The notes under the pieces are model-generated. The model ran no database searches. It had not been told where the DNA came from and saw nothing but the letters and a program-made list of their open reading frames with translations. Shown piece by piece: positions 33,359 through 45,417 of a stretch of 64,000 bases of DNA. Made by a program: the position numbers and the translations under genes. Position 1 is the stretch's first letter. The number at the start of each line of letters is the position of its first letter. The DNA is from Glycine soja (taxonomy: Eukaryota; Streptophyta; Magnoliopsida; Fabales; Fabaceae): the NCBI RefSeq assembly GCF_004193775.1, contig NC_041019.1:51497928-51561927 (forward strand). The letters are read 5' to 3'.

Positions 33359-34533
33359 TTGCTGCTGTATAACAAATCATAAACCATACAATGAGTGCAA
33401 AGGGGAGAAAAAGTAGTATTCTTTATATTCTTTTAGCTGCTTGAGTGAAATTTGTAGTATGGTGAGGCTTGATATCCCCAACAATCCCCCAAACCCAGCT
33501 CCTTTGCAAGGAAGAGGGCAAAACTTCAAATCCTTCACGCCTTTACAATTCTTATTAAAAAGGGTGGAATACACAAATTATAAATTTATAAATACAACCT
33601 AAAATAAATTTGACAAGAGGTTGAACAAAAAAAAATTGATTTTCTGCCCACTTTTAATGAAATAGCTACTAAAAAATTGTAGTATGCACGTTAGTTTAGT
33701 AAAACATTTGGATTCGGGGGGAGTCATTATTTGAATATCCACAGATACTATGTGTATCCGATATGTATCTAATACAACGATACGATTATTTTAAAAATTT
33801 ATATAAATAATTAAACATTAATATAATTGCATTTATGTAGATTCTAATTAGACCACGTTAATATAATTGCATTTATGTAAATTCTAATTAGACCACGTTA
33901 CTATGAACAAAGTAACAATTATAAATCATTTTCATCATAAATAACTTTTTATCATCTAGTTAAAAAAAAACTTTTTATTATCTACAAATAGGGGTAGCAT
34001 TAATTGTGCTATTTTCTTGAAATTATTAGTAAAACGGTTTCTTGTTCATCAAAGGATAATATTTTGATGTTAACTTTCAACCGGTTACAAGAGTTTGGAT
34101 ATTTCACATACACATGTCGGTGAAGGAAATTAACATGCCAATACTTAGTAGTTTGAATATAATGCTTGAAAAAGGCCAGTACACAGATAATGCAACAAGT
34201 TTGCAAACTTCTTGTCCATGAAATATTGCAGAGAAAATGATTAGTTATATTCTACAAAACACTCGTTAATGTTGAGGGGTATATCATACAAACCTTACAC
34301 TAAAAGAAAAAAGTAAAGTAGCAAGATCTTGACAGTAAATTGGACTATACCGGAACCTTCATAAATGCTTCTGGTGAAGCTCAAACTCAACAAAATCACC
34401 GGGGCAATTTACTTTTCACAATTGCTGATACATCAGAATTAGACTGAAGAACGGACATGGTTACATGGACGAGTATGCTGTATGAAGACAGGTTTTTTGT
34501 ATGCATTTTGTTATGGTCGATGCATGAAAAAAG
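33359..34533. other. Convergent intergenic region between CYP97A and UGT80A
   Basis: The two genes face each other with 1175 bases between their stop codons. A 40-bp direct tandem duplication sits at 33818-33897. No further gene is visible; the downstream ~300 bases on each side are presumably 3' UTRs. Confidence 0.5.
33818..33897. repeat. 40-bp tandem duplication
   Basis: Units 33818-33857 and 33858-33897 (TTAATATAATTGCATTTATG...GACCACG) differ at one base only (TAG versus TAA within the unit). Confidence 0.9.
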
Positions 34534-37500
34534 CTATTTATATCCAGAAGATTTAGAGCAACCAAAGCATCCTCGTATAGAGAAATATTTATGAACTGAT
34601 TTGGGTTCGGCTGTGGAGGCTAATCGCTTGAACTCGGCCGGATAATGTTTATAGAAGGCTTTAACCGCTCCTAGCACCCCATTTTCATTTTTCATGGCAT
34701 TAGCAAGTTCAACTGCACGCTTTTTCACCTGCATATAAAAGCCCGAAACGATGTATCAACAAAGAGTACAAGACAAAAGAAAAGACTTCCAATCAGCAAG
34801 AGTACAAAACAAACGAATAGACTTCCTGGAGGGCAATGAAAAAACGTTGACAATGAATGCACATCACCTATTACCATGATAACAAAAAACAAACGGAAAC
34901 CGAAGTTGTGAAAAAGACCACTTTCAGTCAATAGTCACAGACTCCATACTGTATTTCAGGGGGCAAAGATTAATTGGTTTTTTACTTGGTTGTCTCCAAA
35001 ATATGTCACTTCGCATAGCAATATATAAATCGGTATATCAAACCAGTAAATAAACAAATGTTTGATAAGCATAAACTATTAACAATCGCCAAGTAAAACG
35101 TATAATGATGTGCATATTATCATTTAATGATGGTATTAGATTTTTTTTAAATGTATAAACGGAACACATTTTATATGCTACATTCATAAATCGTAATACT
35201 AACTGCTCTGATCAGTAGTCACAGTTAAATATTACCTCTGGTTTCAGCATAAAGTGTATGGCATCAACCAGCCTATCAAATGAAAACTCATCCACCGGGA
35301 TGGGTGCAGGACCTACTCCTCTAGCACGTACCCGATCTCCCCAAAATGGCTGGTCCCCAAAGAAAGGTACAATAGTTGTAGGGCACTACAAAAATGCAGA
35401 ATAGAGATGATCTTATTGTGAGATGCATATAACAATGAAGTTTCAAAATTTCATATTACACGATACATTACTTCAGCTCTAAGACCAGCGGCAGTTGTTC
35501 CAGCACCCCCGTGATGTACCTGAGATTTGCAACTTTCAAGCAGAATTCAATTTAAATAAAAAAAATAGTACTTCTACTGAGAAAAATTTAGAAGGTACCA
35601 CTGCAGTGCATCGGGGAAACAGCCAATCATGCGGACAGTTGTCCAATAAATACACAGATTTATTTTGTTCTGCCACTGAGAAACAGAAGTTACTACATGT
35701 TTCAAAATCAAAGCAGCAAAAATAGCATACCAATGGCTTGTTTGAAGTAGAAATTATGACTCACAAGACCCAAGACCACCCCAGCCTTTGTTGATGACAC
35801 CTCTCTGCCCTGTTTCTTCCAGAGCATGAATTATAATTTGCGTCATTTTCTCTGGTTGTTGTAAAGGCTGTTCAAAACTCCAACCAAAAAATTACATTAG
35901 AATAGAGGTTGCAGTGTTTAATAATGGCATACATCTATTTTGATTATTAGTACAATCAAATGCAGAATTATAGCTCAGTAAAAATAGAGGTTTGTTTCTT
36001 CACAGTTTCATTTCTCTGCTTTGGCATATACAGGAAATGGAAGAGCCTTTATTTTCACTTCTAGAGCATGCCTTTTCTATTTTTGTTTCTCAATGTATAC
36101 AATCTTGTCATTCAAAATGTCTTTCTTCTTAAGTGGATTTAGTTTGGAACAACTAATCTGAAGTTATGGGCACTCCCTGGAACAACTAAAAAAATATGAT
36201 CTCTTAACTTCCCTTCTCATTGACAACTTTCAAAACAGAACTAAATATCAAAAGGTAAGGCACATTTGATTCAATGCCCAAGTGTGGAACAAACCACTGA
36301 GTCACACACACACACATACACACACTACTAGCAAATGCTACTTGAAAAAGTTATATTTAGATAGTGTATTCGGCAGATTCATCAAAGGGTAATCAGATGA
36401 GCTAAACACATGAATGCAGAAACTCACAAGGCTACCAAATCCAACATAAATAGGTTTTTCTCCCTCTTCAAGCCAATCTACTAGCGATTTTGGTGGTACA
36501 TAATTTGAAGCAAGGTCAAGGAAACAAAATCCAACCACATCAATCTTAGGTCCCCAGTCTGCAGATCAAGTAAAACACAATTAGATTGTCACAATATCCT
36601 TCAAGAAACAGCTCAAGTCCAGGAAAACCCAGGTCAGAAAGAGAGAGCAAAAACTGGAAAGGAAAGAGATGCTGATGAGAGATGATAATGATTATGTAAG
36701 AGTATGCATCAAAACTACATACTGTAACAACAATTGCATACAACTATAGAGGTATATCAATAATAGAAAAGAGAGGACTACAATGTGAGAGCACACTATA
36801 AATACACATCTAACCTTTTGGTTTAGGGACTAAGTGAGGGCTCCATATATAACCATGGGGCACATCAAAAGGGTGAGTGTAAGATCCACTTAGATAAGTA
36901 ATAGGCTTTAGCTTCAGCTCTTTCTTCCTAAACTCATTTATCAAGTCTCGTATTCCAAGCCAGATTAAAGCATCAACTATTTGATATGAGAGCTGAAAGA
37001 CTCAAAACACAAAGCAAAACGAAACTTAGGCATCATAAGGGAAATTAATAGATGAGAAATGCTAGCTACACTCTTTCTAACACTCTTAATTGGAAATCAT
37101 GAATTTTGGTGGGTCATATTTCTCATTTAATGACTCTCTCTCTCTCTTGATTTAGTAGTGGAACCCACCAAAATCGGTGATTTCCAATTAATTTCAGCCA
37201 ATCATAGAGAGTGTCGCTAGCATTCCCCTTAACAGATTGGCTAATTTCAGATTAACAGAGACCGTAGAACTCACTCTGTAGCCAATTGGTTGCTTAACAC
37301 GGGAAAGAGGATGAGGAAATTCACTAGTAGGCCTGCAAATATAGTAAAACATCATCATGCAAAATCAAAGTATAAAAAAATCCTATAATTTATCTACTTA
37401 TCTGTTCTTTATGCAATACTGAGAACTATCCTAATTCCCAAGTCAAGGCTTGATACCCATAGGACAAAACTCAACAGAAATATAGATAATTAAGGGCAGG

Positions 37501-40500
37501 ATTAGCCCATGTCATGAAACAAGACTTACGTCCATGGCATTGTGAAGAATATGTGAAGTGGAACCTTTAGATATTCTGCAACATGAGTATGCCCTGCATA
37601 AGTTTATGTAGGTTAAAAGAACATAAAAAATATTTCTTAGTAATACATAATAGCTGCAAATAATCTCTCAGATAGTTTGCTAGACTCGTCATTTCTATTC
37701 CTCTTCAGCTAACTTTATTTCTATTTTCTATTAGTAGTTTCCATGTTTGGGACTTAGTAACTTAAAGGAGGAAATTCTTGTTCAGTCTAAAATGTGTTTC
37801 ATCATGCATGTCAGCTTGAGAAAACTAGGATATTGTTCTTCCCCTCTCTGACATGAGTTACTTTTCACAGCCACTATAAAGAGTCCCATAAGTTTATTTC
37901 CCATTTCTTTGCTGAACTAGTATACCCTTTTCAGTATCATAATGAAATGATGTAATCCTCAAAACCATAGCTAATCTAGCTGTTTAGCCATCACAGTTCC
38001 CTACAATAACAAATCAATAAATCCTGGAAATTGCTGCTGCCAATACACTCTTGCACCCTATGCCTTTGACTTGGTCCACTCTTTAAATTTAATACTTTCA
38101 AACTCAATCAACATAGAGCTCCAGAAACCTTGCTCTTTATGGTCTCACAAGACCCTAATGTGGGAAACTAACACCAACTAAAAAGTCACTCTAGAGAGGT
38201 TTCCTTGTAAGATGTTCATCAGTATCACAAGCTGCCAAACCACACTAGAAAAGGAAAAGAAAATTTCCAGATATGCTTCTATATTTATTTTTTCCTAGGG
38301 TCTACCCAGACTACAATTAGAAAATGTTAGGGTAATAGTTCCAATATGCTTATCTGTCAGTCTTAATTGTCCTTATCTGTTAAGCAGTCAGAGTAAATGT
38401 AACAGAACCTGTATGATTTAGTTAGTTCCTTCAGTTGATAGTTTCAGAAAAAAAAAAAGTTTTCCAATTTTCTCTTAAGCTTTCTCTTATATTCTCTTTC
38501 TCATTGATTCTTGATTTCTAATGACAAACATAATTTAAACTTTAGATTGTGATCCTCTAAAGTGCATGGTGTACTTTTAGTCCATGAAATGTTGAATTAG
38601 TAGCTATTGGAGGATTAACAGATAAAATACAGGCACAATTATAATGAATTGTGATATTACTATTCTGTACTTACCAAGCACTTCAGAGGATACAAATCCT
38701 AAAATTTTATGGGACATCAAGTTTGATGTTGAACTTTTTGTTACTATGCAATCTCTTATTACTTGATAAAATATTTGAATTAAATTCTCATTACAATGAA
38801 AAAAGACTTCTCTTTCAATGTTATTTATAGTTATTATGAGGCATAACATGATGAAATTTAAAGGAAAACTAAATTTAAGTAAAATCTAACCATATGCTGG
38901 AGGATTGGCAATTATTGCTTCTGCTTTAAATGGGGCATTAGACTCTGGGTAACGACTATTGCATGCCTTGACCAAAGTATTAATAATATCCTTGATTTGA
39001 TTTCTTTGTGTATGTATTTCTGAAGGTCCTGATGGCAAGAAGCCTTTATTCTTGACCATATCTGATGAAATCATGTATATAAATAATTTGAAAGCATGAA
39101 CAGAGAAGAAACACTATTCATCAAAAGACTACAAATATTTATATTTGAAAACTGGCACAAACATCCCCTCACCTGCATATGTGCAAAACTGTATCATTCA
39201 TTCCGAAGAGTAAATCTCATTTCTTGATTCTATATTAATTCTTCCATTTACCTTCTATTCAAGCTATATATATCTTTTTTCTTCGTACCCCATTGCCCAG
39301 AGGCTCTTCGCTATGCGAAGGTATGGGGGAGGGATGTTGTACGCAGCCTTACCCTTGCATATGCAAAGAGGCTGTTTCCGGATTCGAACCCATGACCAAC
39401 AAGTCACCAAGGCACAACTTTACCGCTGCACCAGGGCTCGCCCTCCAAGCTATATATATCTTAATTTTTTTAAAATAAAGTTTTTGGGAATGCCTCTTTT
39501 ACAAATATCTACAGCATAAATGACATTCTTTTTAAGGAGGGATGGGGTGTCATGAGACCTAGCTCACTGGCTAAGGTGGACTGTATATTTCATCTAATTA
39601 ATTATGTTTGTGTTGAATTATAAAGAAAACTACAAATCGAGTCCTACTATCTGCAGCTCAAGTTAGACTGTTGGGTCAAGCTACTAAGAAAAGATAGTTC
39701 CAGTGGTCACTGGTCATTACAAGGTGATGTCATTACTTAACACCTTTAAACCATTAAAACAACTTGGATCTAGAAAGATCATATTTTGGATAAGACAAGA
39801 AACACTTACAACCAGCGAGAACTTTGGGATCTCCACCCAAAGGGTAAAACTCCAAGCCTGCATTCATGACAAAATCTTCGAAGTTCTTATGAGTAGCTAG
39901 CCTAACCCTGTGGCCATCTTCCTACAAAAGATACCAGCTTCAATTAGATTGCATTACATAGGATTAAAATTGACTTTAAGCAGTTAAGTTGAAAAAACTA
40001 TGCTTATAAAGGAGGAGAGAATGAAAATGATTTAAAAAATAAAGAAATATCAAGATTTTAGAAAGTAAAAGTTTGATAAAGCACTAAGCTAATTAGAAAC
40101 AGAGTTTGTGATCCACAATGAAACATAGAAGGGGCTGACAGTTTCAATCATAGCCAAAATAAATGAATGTAGCTCTAAGATCAGCTATGATTCCTGTGGG
40201 GTGGATACACGGGAAGCCATATGAAAGGGTTATTGTCAATACATTTGGAATATCATATGTTCTGTGTACAAGTTGTGAAACTATAAAAATTTCATCCTAT
40301 TCAAGTGTCTCTCAATGGCACAAAACTGCCATTTCCTTTTGAACTACAACAGACTACAATAGTTTCAACTTGGATAACTTAAGAGAGAGAGGTAAGGATA
40401 TCACATGCATATCTATCTGAGGTAAACTGTAAATCTACTGTAAGCTCAATTGCTACACAAAACCTGAACTACACCTTCTTAGAGGATATCAGTGATGTTC

Positions 40501-42499
40501 CCAGGCTTTTGAAAGCAATTAAGCAAGACAAAGCAGGGTCTCAGCATTACAAGTAGAAAATTACAAAAATATTTTTTTGGTGCAAAACTATTTTGTAAAC
40601 AAATAATAATAAGGGGTTCATCCAACAGTTCTCAAATTCTTATTTATCCCAAATTTTAGTCCAGGGATTGATCAAGACTGATAAAAGGTGTCCAAAATAT
40701 CATGGTTTTAAAGGTTTCTGAAAAGCACCTGCCATTAATGTAAGCTAGGTTTAAAATTGCAGACTGCATCACTCTGTATCACTCTGCACCACTGCAAGCC
40801 TACCCACAATTTAAAATCTTGAATATATAACCTCAGCACAAAGAACTAATAACCTAATTTCTATTATTCTGAAATGTTGCCAGTGTAAAATTAAACATTT
40901 CAAACCCTAATTATTTCCAAAAGCTCAAAAAAAGTAATGATATGCAACACATTCTTCTATCCTCGATAGAGAGTCTACAATAAAACTATACACCAAGTAT
41001 TTTCATATTCTATTATATACTACTCCTATAACATTGTGTATAACTAATACTACAGAAACCAGGAATGCAAAAAACCTGAAGACGCTTCCCCATGGCAACA
41101 AATGGTTGGACATCTCCCCGTGTGCCAACTATAAGCATTACGATTTGAAGTGGTTCAATAGGCTGAATATCCTGACTGTGTATTGCATCGCAAAATTCAT
41201 CATGAGATTCATCGCATTTAACATCATGCTCAATATTACTTCCTTCTCCTGATACTTTAATTTCAACTGTACCATCATCCTTAAGTATGGAAGCCCGTTT
41301 TATCCATCGCATCTACCACATTTGCAAACAGTTTCCGAGGATTAAAAAAAACGCATGCAGAGAATTTAGGAACATTAAATTAAATATTTTAAAGTCAATC
41401 ATTCGAAGTAGCATCAGGAGATGCAAGGCATGCAGAATAATTGTTGGCTTACTCAGCAACCTATTAATGGATGTATGAATGCATGAATACGGATATGTAC
41501 AATTGAGACCTCATTTAACACGAAACTACACTCCAGCATGCAACTGTTAAGACCCTCCAATTAAATTGATGCATGAAGCTAACTTCCCAACAACAAAATT
41601 TCAACTGAAAAAAAAAATCACGTAAATTTTAAGAATGCAACAGTGATCTAGTCAAACCTTTTTCTTGAAGGTAACTTTCTCATCAAGGAACATTCAAATC
41701 ACATAAATTTTTAAGAATACAACAAAATTCATCATCACATAGTCTGGTCCTCAGGATGACAGTATAACGCAAACTTTTAATGACAAGTTGTGCTGGTAAC
41801 CAAAATAAGTGACTGCAAACATTGCAAGAATAAAAAGCTCAAAGAAATTTCTTACAAGGACTAAAAACAACCCCCCCCCCCCCCCATAAAATTACACTTC
41901 AGCATACCACTGTACAACTTAATAGATGCATAAACCTAACTTTCCAACAACATTCTTAGTGCGAGTTTTCAATTGCATAAAACTCGAAGAATTTTTAATT
42001 TACAAATCAAAGATTTTGGCGAAACCTTTTTCTTGAAGGGAACTTTCTCGTCAAGGAACTTGGCAAGCGCCAATGCACTGCTTCCCTTGCTCCTATCAAC
42101 TTTAGCAACAGCAGCATTCTTACCGTTAACCTGATCGGCCGGTTGAGCAACCGGCGCAGCCTCGGCATTCCGCGACGGCGACAACGACAACATAGAGGAG
42201 GATGGATTCCTGTCAATAGGCCCTGCGTAAGAACAATCCAAACACGAAACCAATCCACATAACCACATGAATTATTTTTATTTATTTTCTCATTCTTATT
42301 CTACACTATCATCATCATTCCACATTTTCAATTGCATCATGTAATAACACGCGATCTGGAGAAATGAATGAAATGAACGAAGGAGGAAGGGGTTACCGGA
42401 AGAAGCGGCGGGAACGGAAGTGTTGTCGGCGTCCAAGTAGACTGAGATGTCACTGGAGGAAGAGGAAGCGCGGCGGAGGTGAGTGTTCGCTTTGGCCAT
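34534..42499 (-). CDS. UGT80A2: Sterol 3-beta-glucosyltransferase, UGT80A type
   Basis: Transfers glucose from UDP-glucose to the 3-OH of membrane sterols to make steryl glucosides. Fourteen exons on the minus strand, all GT-AG and in phase: 42397-42499, 42026-42222, 41076-41312, 39810-39921, 38891-39061, 37530-37593, 37275-37332, 36815-36992, 36428-36558, 35765-35867, 35599-35675, 35472-35519, 35236-35385, 34534-34728; 607 residues (Arabidopsis relatives ~615-637). Landmarks: the GT28-type N-terminal glycine motif [11 protein letters not shown] (161-171), [28 protein letters not shown], then the UDP-sugar site [11 protein letters not shown] (479-489) and GDQPFWG (503-509). Residues 1-100 are polar and low-complexity, with a Ser run, as in plant members that lack the fungal PH/GRAM domains. 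The sequence fits UGT80A better than UGT80B. ATG 42499 opens exon 1. Introns host a SINE, a MITE and a 15-base poly-C run. Confidence 0.95.
36301..36327. repeat. (CA)n microsatellite in a UGT80A intron
   Basis: An imperfect CA run (CACACACACACACATACACACAC) lies in the intron between the exons at 36428-36558 and 35765-35867. Confidence 0.8.
37056..37228. mobile_element. Palindromic MITE in a UGT80A intron
   Basis: About 173 bases lie between near-perfect TIRs: left AATGCTAGCTACACTCT (37058-37074), right the reverse complement of AATGCTAGCGACACTCT. The inverted repeat continues inward through AATTGGAAATCA and GATTTTGGTGGGT on both arms, leaving a CT-rich loop near 37134-37150. Typical non-autonomous inverted-repeat element. 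It lies wholly between exons 7 and 8 and disturbs no splice site. Confidence 0.75.
39277..39446 (-). mobile_element. Au-type SINE with target-site duplication
   Basis: On the minus strand it begins GGGCGAGCCCTGGTGCAGCG (tRNA-like head with A box), has the B box GGGTTCGAATCC, then CCTCTTTGCATATGCAAGGG, GGCTGCGTACAAC and CTTCGCATAGCGAAGAGCC, ending in GGGGTACGAAGAAAA. This is the layout of the plant Au SINE family. A perfect 17-base duplication CAAGCTATATATATCTT flanks it (39260-39276 and 39446-39462), so this copy arrived by retroposition and is fairly young. It sits in the UGT80A intron between exons 4 and 5. Confidence 0.88.
41871..41885. repeat. Poly-C tract in UGT80A intron 2
   Basis: Fifteen consecutive C residues in otherwise AT-rich intron sequence. 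Confidence 0.95.
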
Positions 42500-42810
42500 C
42501 GGAGAACGAATGATGTGTGTAAGGGTTTGTTTGTTTGGAAGGATATGGAAAAAGAAAAAAAATAGTTTGGTTGATGGCGATGCTGCGGAAGGAAGGTATA
42601 TAGTTTTTCAGATGCTTTTGCCTTTTTTTCTTTTATTTTGATTTTGAATTTTTTGGGGAAAGGGAAAGGAGAAGGCGTCAGAAAAGATGAAGGTGGTGAC
42701 ACGTGGAAGGTGGTGGAGGGAAACGGTAATAAGGCACGTCGTTTTATTAGTTCTTCTTTGTTTGTGTGTGAATTATTATGATGATAACTGCTCCACAAAA
42801 CCGCTTCGGA
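42500..42810 (-). promoter_or_regulatory. Promoter/5' leader of UGT80A
   Basis: ACACGTGG, a G-box core in ABRE-like context, lies at about 42697-42704, some 200 bases upstream of the ATG on the minus strand. The leader is T/A-rich without an obvious TATA box. Function inferred from position only. Confidence 0.4.
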
Positions 42811-44589
42811 TGCTTGTCACTTGTCGCCGGCATGCATGCATGTGTCGACCAAACTAACTACCTTGCGTCTTTGCTTCAAAAACTCTTTTTTTTTTTTTTT
42901 TCTCTAACGAGAAGAAAAGATTTTTAGATTTTTATCAATACAACATCCGTTTTTTTCTAGTGTTGTTTGATTCATTTTCCTGTTTTTTTTAAGAGCTTAA
43001 TAATATTTATATACGGTTATTATAAAAAAAAATCATATATTTGTATTATATATGAACCAAAAAAAATTATAAATATAGCTTTTAAATAATTATTACCTTT
43101 TCTTTTTATTTTTTTAATTTTATTATGTAGAAATCAATAAATATAATAATTTTTCTTGATTCTAATGAAATATGTGTGAAGTTTTCTATTTTTTTTCTTC
43201 ATTTTACAATAAATACATGTGTAAATTAACTAAAGATAAAGAGATAAATAAGGATATAATTGTTAATGAATAATTAATGTGATGTTAAACTTTGTAAAAG
43301 ACAGATAAATAAGAACAAAATTTCTTCAATCAGATAATAATTATAAAGAAACAGAGGAAGCATTATTTTTTGTTTCTAATTTGATTGACGATATTTTATT
43401 ATTAAAATAAATTCATATTAATTGATATTTTTGGTTTTTAATGGAATATTGAAACATTTATTTTAATCTTTTCCCCTAATAAATATTGTGATTTAAAATA
43501 TTATTTAATGATAATTTATTAAAATTAAGAAAGAGAGTAAGAATATTCGAGTGAAATTGATATCTAATAAGAGATTTTTTGGATAAACAATTCTATAAAA
43601 AATTATAAGAGAATAAAATAAAATAAGTTTTTTCATAAACTAAAATTAATTTATGTATAAGTTAAAAATTAATTTTTAAATAAATTAATATGAAAAAATT
43701 ATTAAAGATTAACTTATGCATAATTTTATTTCTTATTATATTTTCTTAGTAGTATTTATGAGGAAAATTATTCAAGTTAGCCTTAAGTATTGTTGCCTTG
43801 AGGTTCTTATAATAAATGTCACCCTCTCTTTTTTATTTTGAAGTGTAATTTATTATTTGTAAATTTTTTATTATACTAATCATGTAAACATTACTGTGAG
43901 ATTGGCTTCTTTTTTTTTTTTGTAAGATGACTTTTGATATTATAAATAAGAAGTCTTTTACAACATTTAAATTTTGATCGGTGTACTTATTCCATTTTTG
44001 AGTCTTGACAATAAGTTACATTTTTAATGATACTAACATTTTCATAGTGTAATGAATAATGATATTGGCATTGTTGAATGGTATGGAATTAAGATTCATT
44101 AGGAATGTTAGATGAACTATGAGATATTGGTTATGTGAGGCTAAAATTAGTTGAAAAGTTAGTTAGTAGTTAAAAGTAAAAAAAAATAATTTATTAAATT
44201 ATAAATATTTGATATAATTAGTTTTTAAATTAACTGAAAACTATAAAATCATAAAAAAAAATAATAAAATCATGATTTATTTAAAAAGGATAATTAGGAA
44301 ATTCGATAAATATATATTAAGGATAAAGTTGGAAGAAAATATAAAAAGATACAAACTAATGTTTTAAAAAACACCACTTCAAATAACATTTTAAAAAACA
44401 TTATAAGTTATCAAAAATCTACTAGAAAAAACTTGGTTATTGAACAATCAAACAAATATTTCAACTAGTAAAACAAAACTAAAAGCTAGTTGAAATGTCT
44501 TCCCGAGCATAACCATTGTGGTTTTATTTTTTTAGTGATAAGTGAATAGGAAAGAGTTATAGATTACTCTAGGAATTGAAATTCATATA
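42811..44589. other. AT-rich intergenic DNA
   Basis: No gene or clear repeat structure seen. Poly-T and AT-rich runs throughout. Confidence 0.45.
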
Positions 44590-45140
44590 AGTTATGTTTT
44601 AAAATTTGGACTGATCCAACCAGTTTGATCATGAATCAAAGGTCTAGTCGAGTTGGGTTGATCATCAAATCGGCCGGTCATGTAGTTGTCCTGATTTAAT
44701 CCCGGTGTAACACTTCGATTCAATGGTTTTGGTTGAATTAGTGAACCGATTAGACCAATATTAATTTTTTTCTTACAAAAGGCAAAGTTTAGTAAAAATA
44801 CAAAAAAACGTGATGCACTAAAAAATTGAACTAAGGACCTAAAATTTATTTAATGGATCAATGTTACGGACCAAAGGTAGGTGAGGGCCTTGTATTTGAG
44901 AACAAGGTGAACTCCTATACTAAGCTACTGATATTGCTTTGAAATTCATATTTGATATCATTCATCATACTCGAAGGTTACATATATAGTATACTCTAGG
45001 TGCAAAATGACAAAGGTCCAGACAACAAATAACAGAAAACACTATTGTTGACAAGATATTCTCCTATAAGTGGATGTTACTCACTACTAACCTACCAACA
45101 TCTTATTCTTCTAACTGATTTCCTAACTTGCTCATAGCTT
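44590..45140. repeat. Degenerate dispersed repeat
   Basis: Words such as GGACTGATCCAACCAGTTTGA, GGTTGATC, CGGCCGGTCATG and GAACCGATTAGACCAAT recur in degenerate form at 1935-2100 and 55809-56381. This suggests a shared repeat family whose exact ends I cannot set. Confidence 0.35.
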
Positions 45141-45404
45141 CTGGCTTATCAATCAACTTACTATCAAATTTTGTGATTAATTATTAAACTTATAATATAA
45201 TTAATACATATACTTATATTGATTTGTGTGGTTCAATTATTGACTCACTGATTCGACCAGTGACTATAGCCTTTGGCTTATCAATCAACTTACTATCAAA
45301 TTTTATGATTAATTATTAAACTTATAATACAAATAATACATATACTTATATTGATTTGTGTGGTTCAACTATTGACTCACTGATTCGACCAGTGACTAAG
45401 CAAC
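45141..45404. repeat. 132-bp tandem duplication
   Basis: Two direct units, 45141-45272 and 45273-45404, are almost identical (shared blocks GGCTTATCAATCAACTTACT, GTGTGGTTCAA and ACTCACTGATTCGACCAGTG), with a handful of substitutions. Confidence 0.88.
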
Positions 45405-45417
45405 CCAGTGTCTCAAT

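Noticed and set aside
39293..39519. Overlapping 61- and 68-codon ORFs
   Set aside because: They lie within the SINE, which is non-coding; the same frames appear in the copy near 9.4 kb.
34534..42499. UGT80A intron ORFs as separate small genes
   Set aside because: Each overlaps or abuts a UGT80A exon whose frame and splice sites account for it.
42337..42798. 153-codon minus-strand ORF at the UGT80A start
   Set aside because: Overlaps exon 1 in a different frame; low complexity (Phe/Pro/Ser/Lys) and not compatible with the spliced model.
45141..45404. CRISPR-like or satellite array
   Set aside because: Only two 132-bp units, no spacers; a simple tandem duplication in a plant genome.
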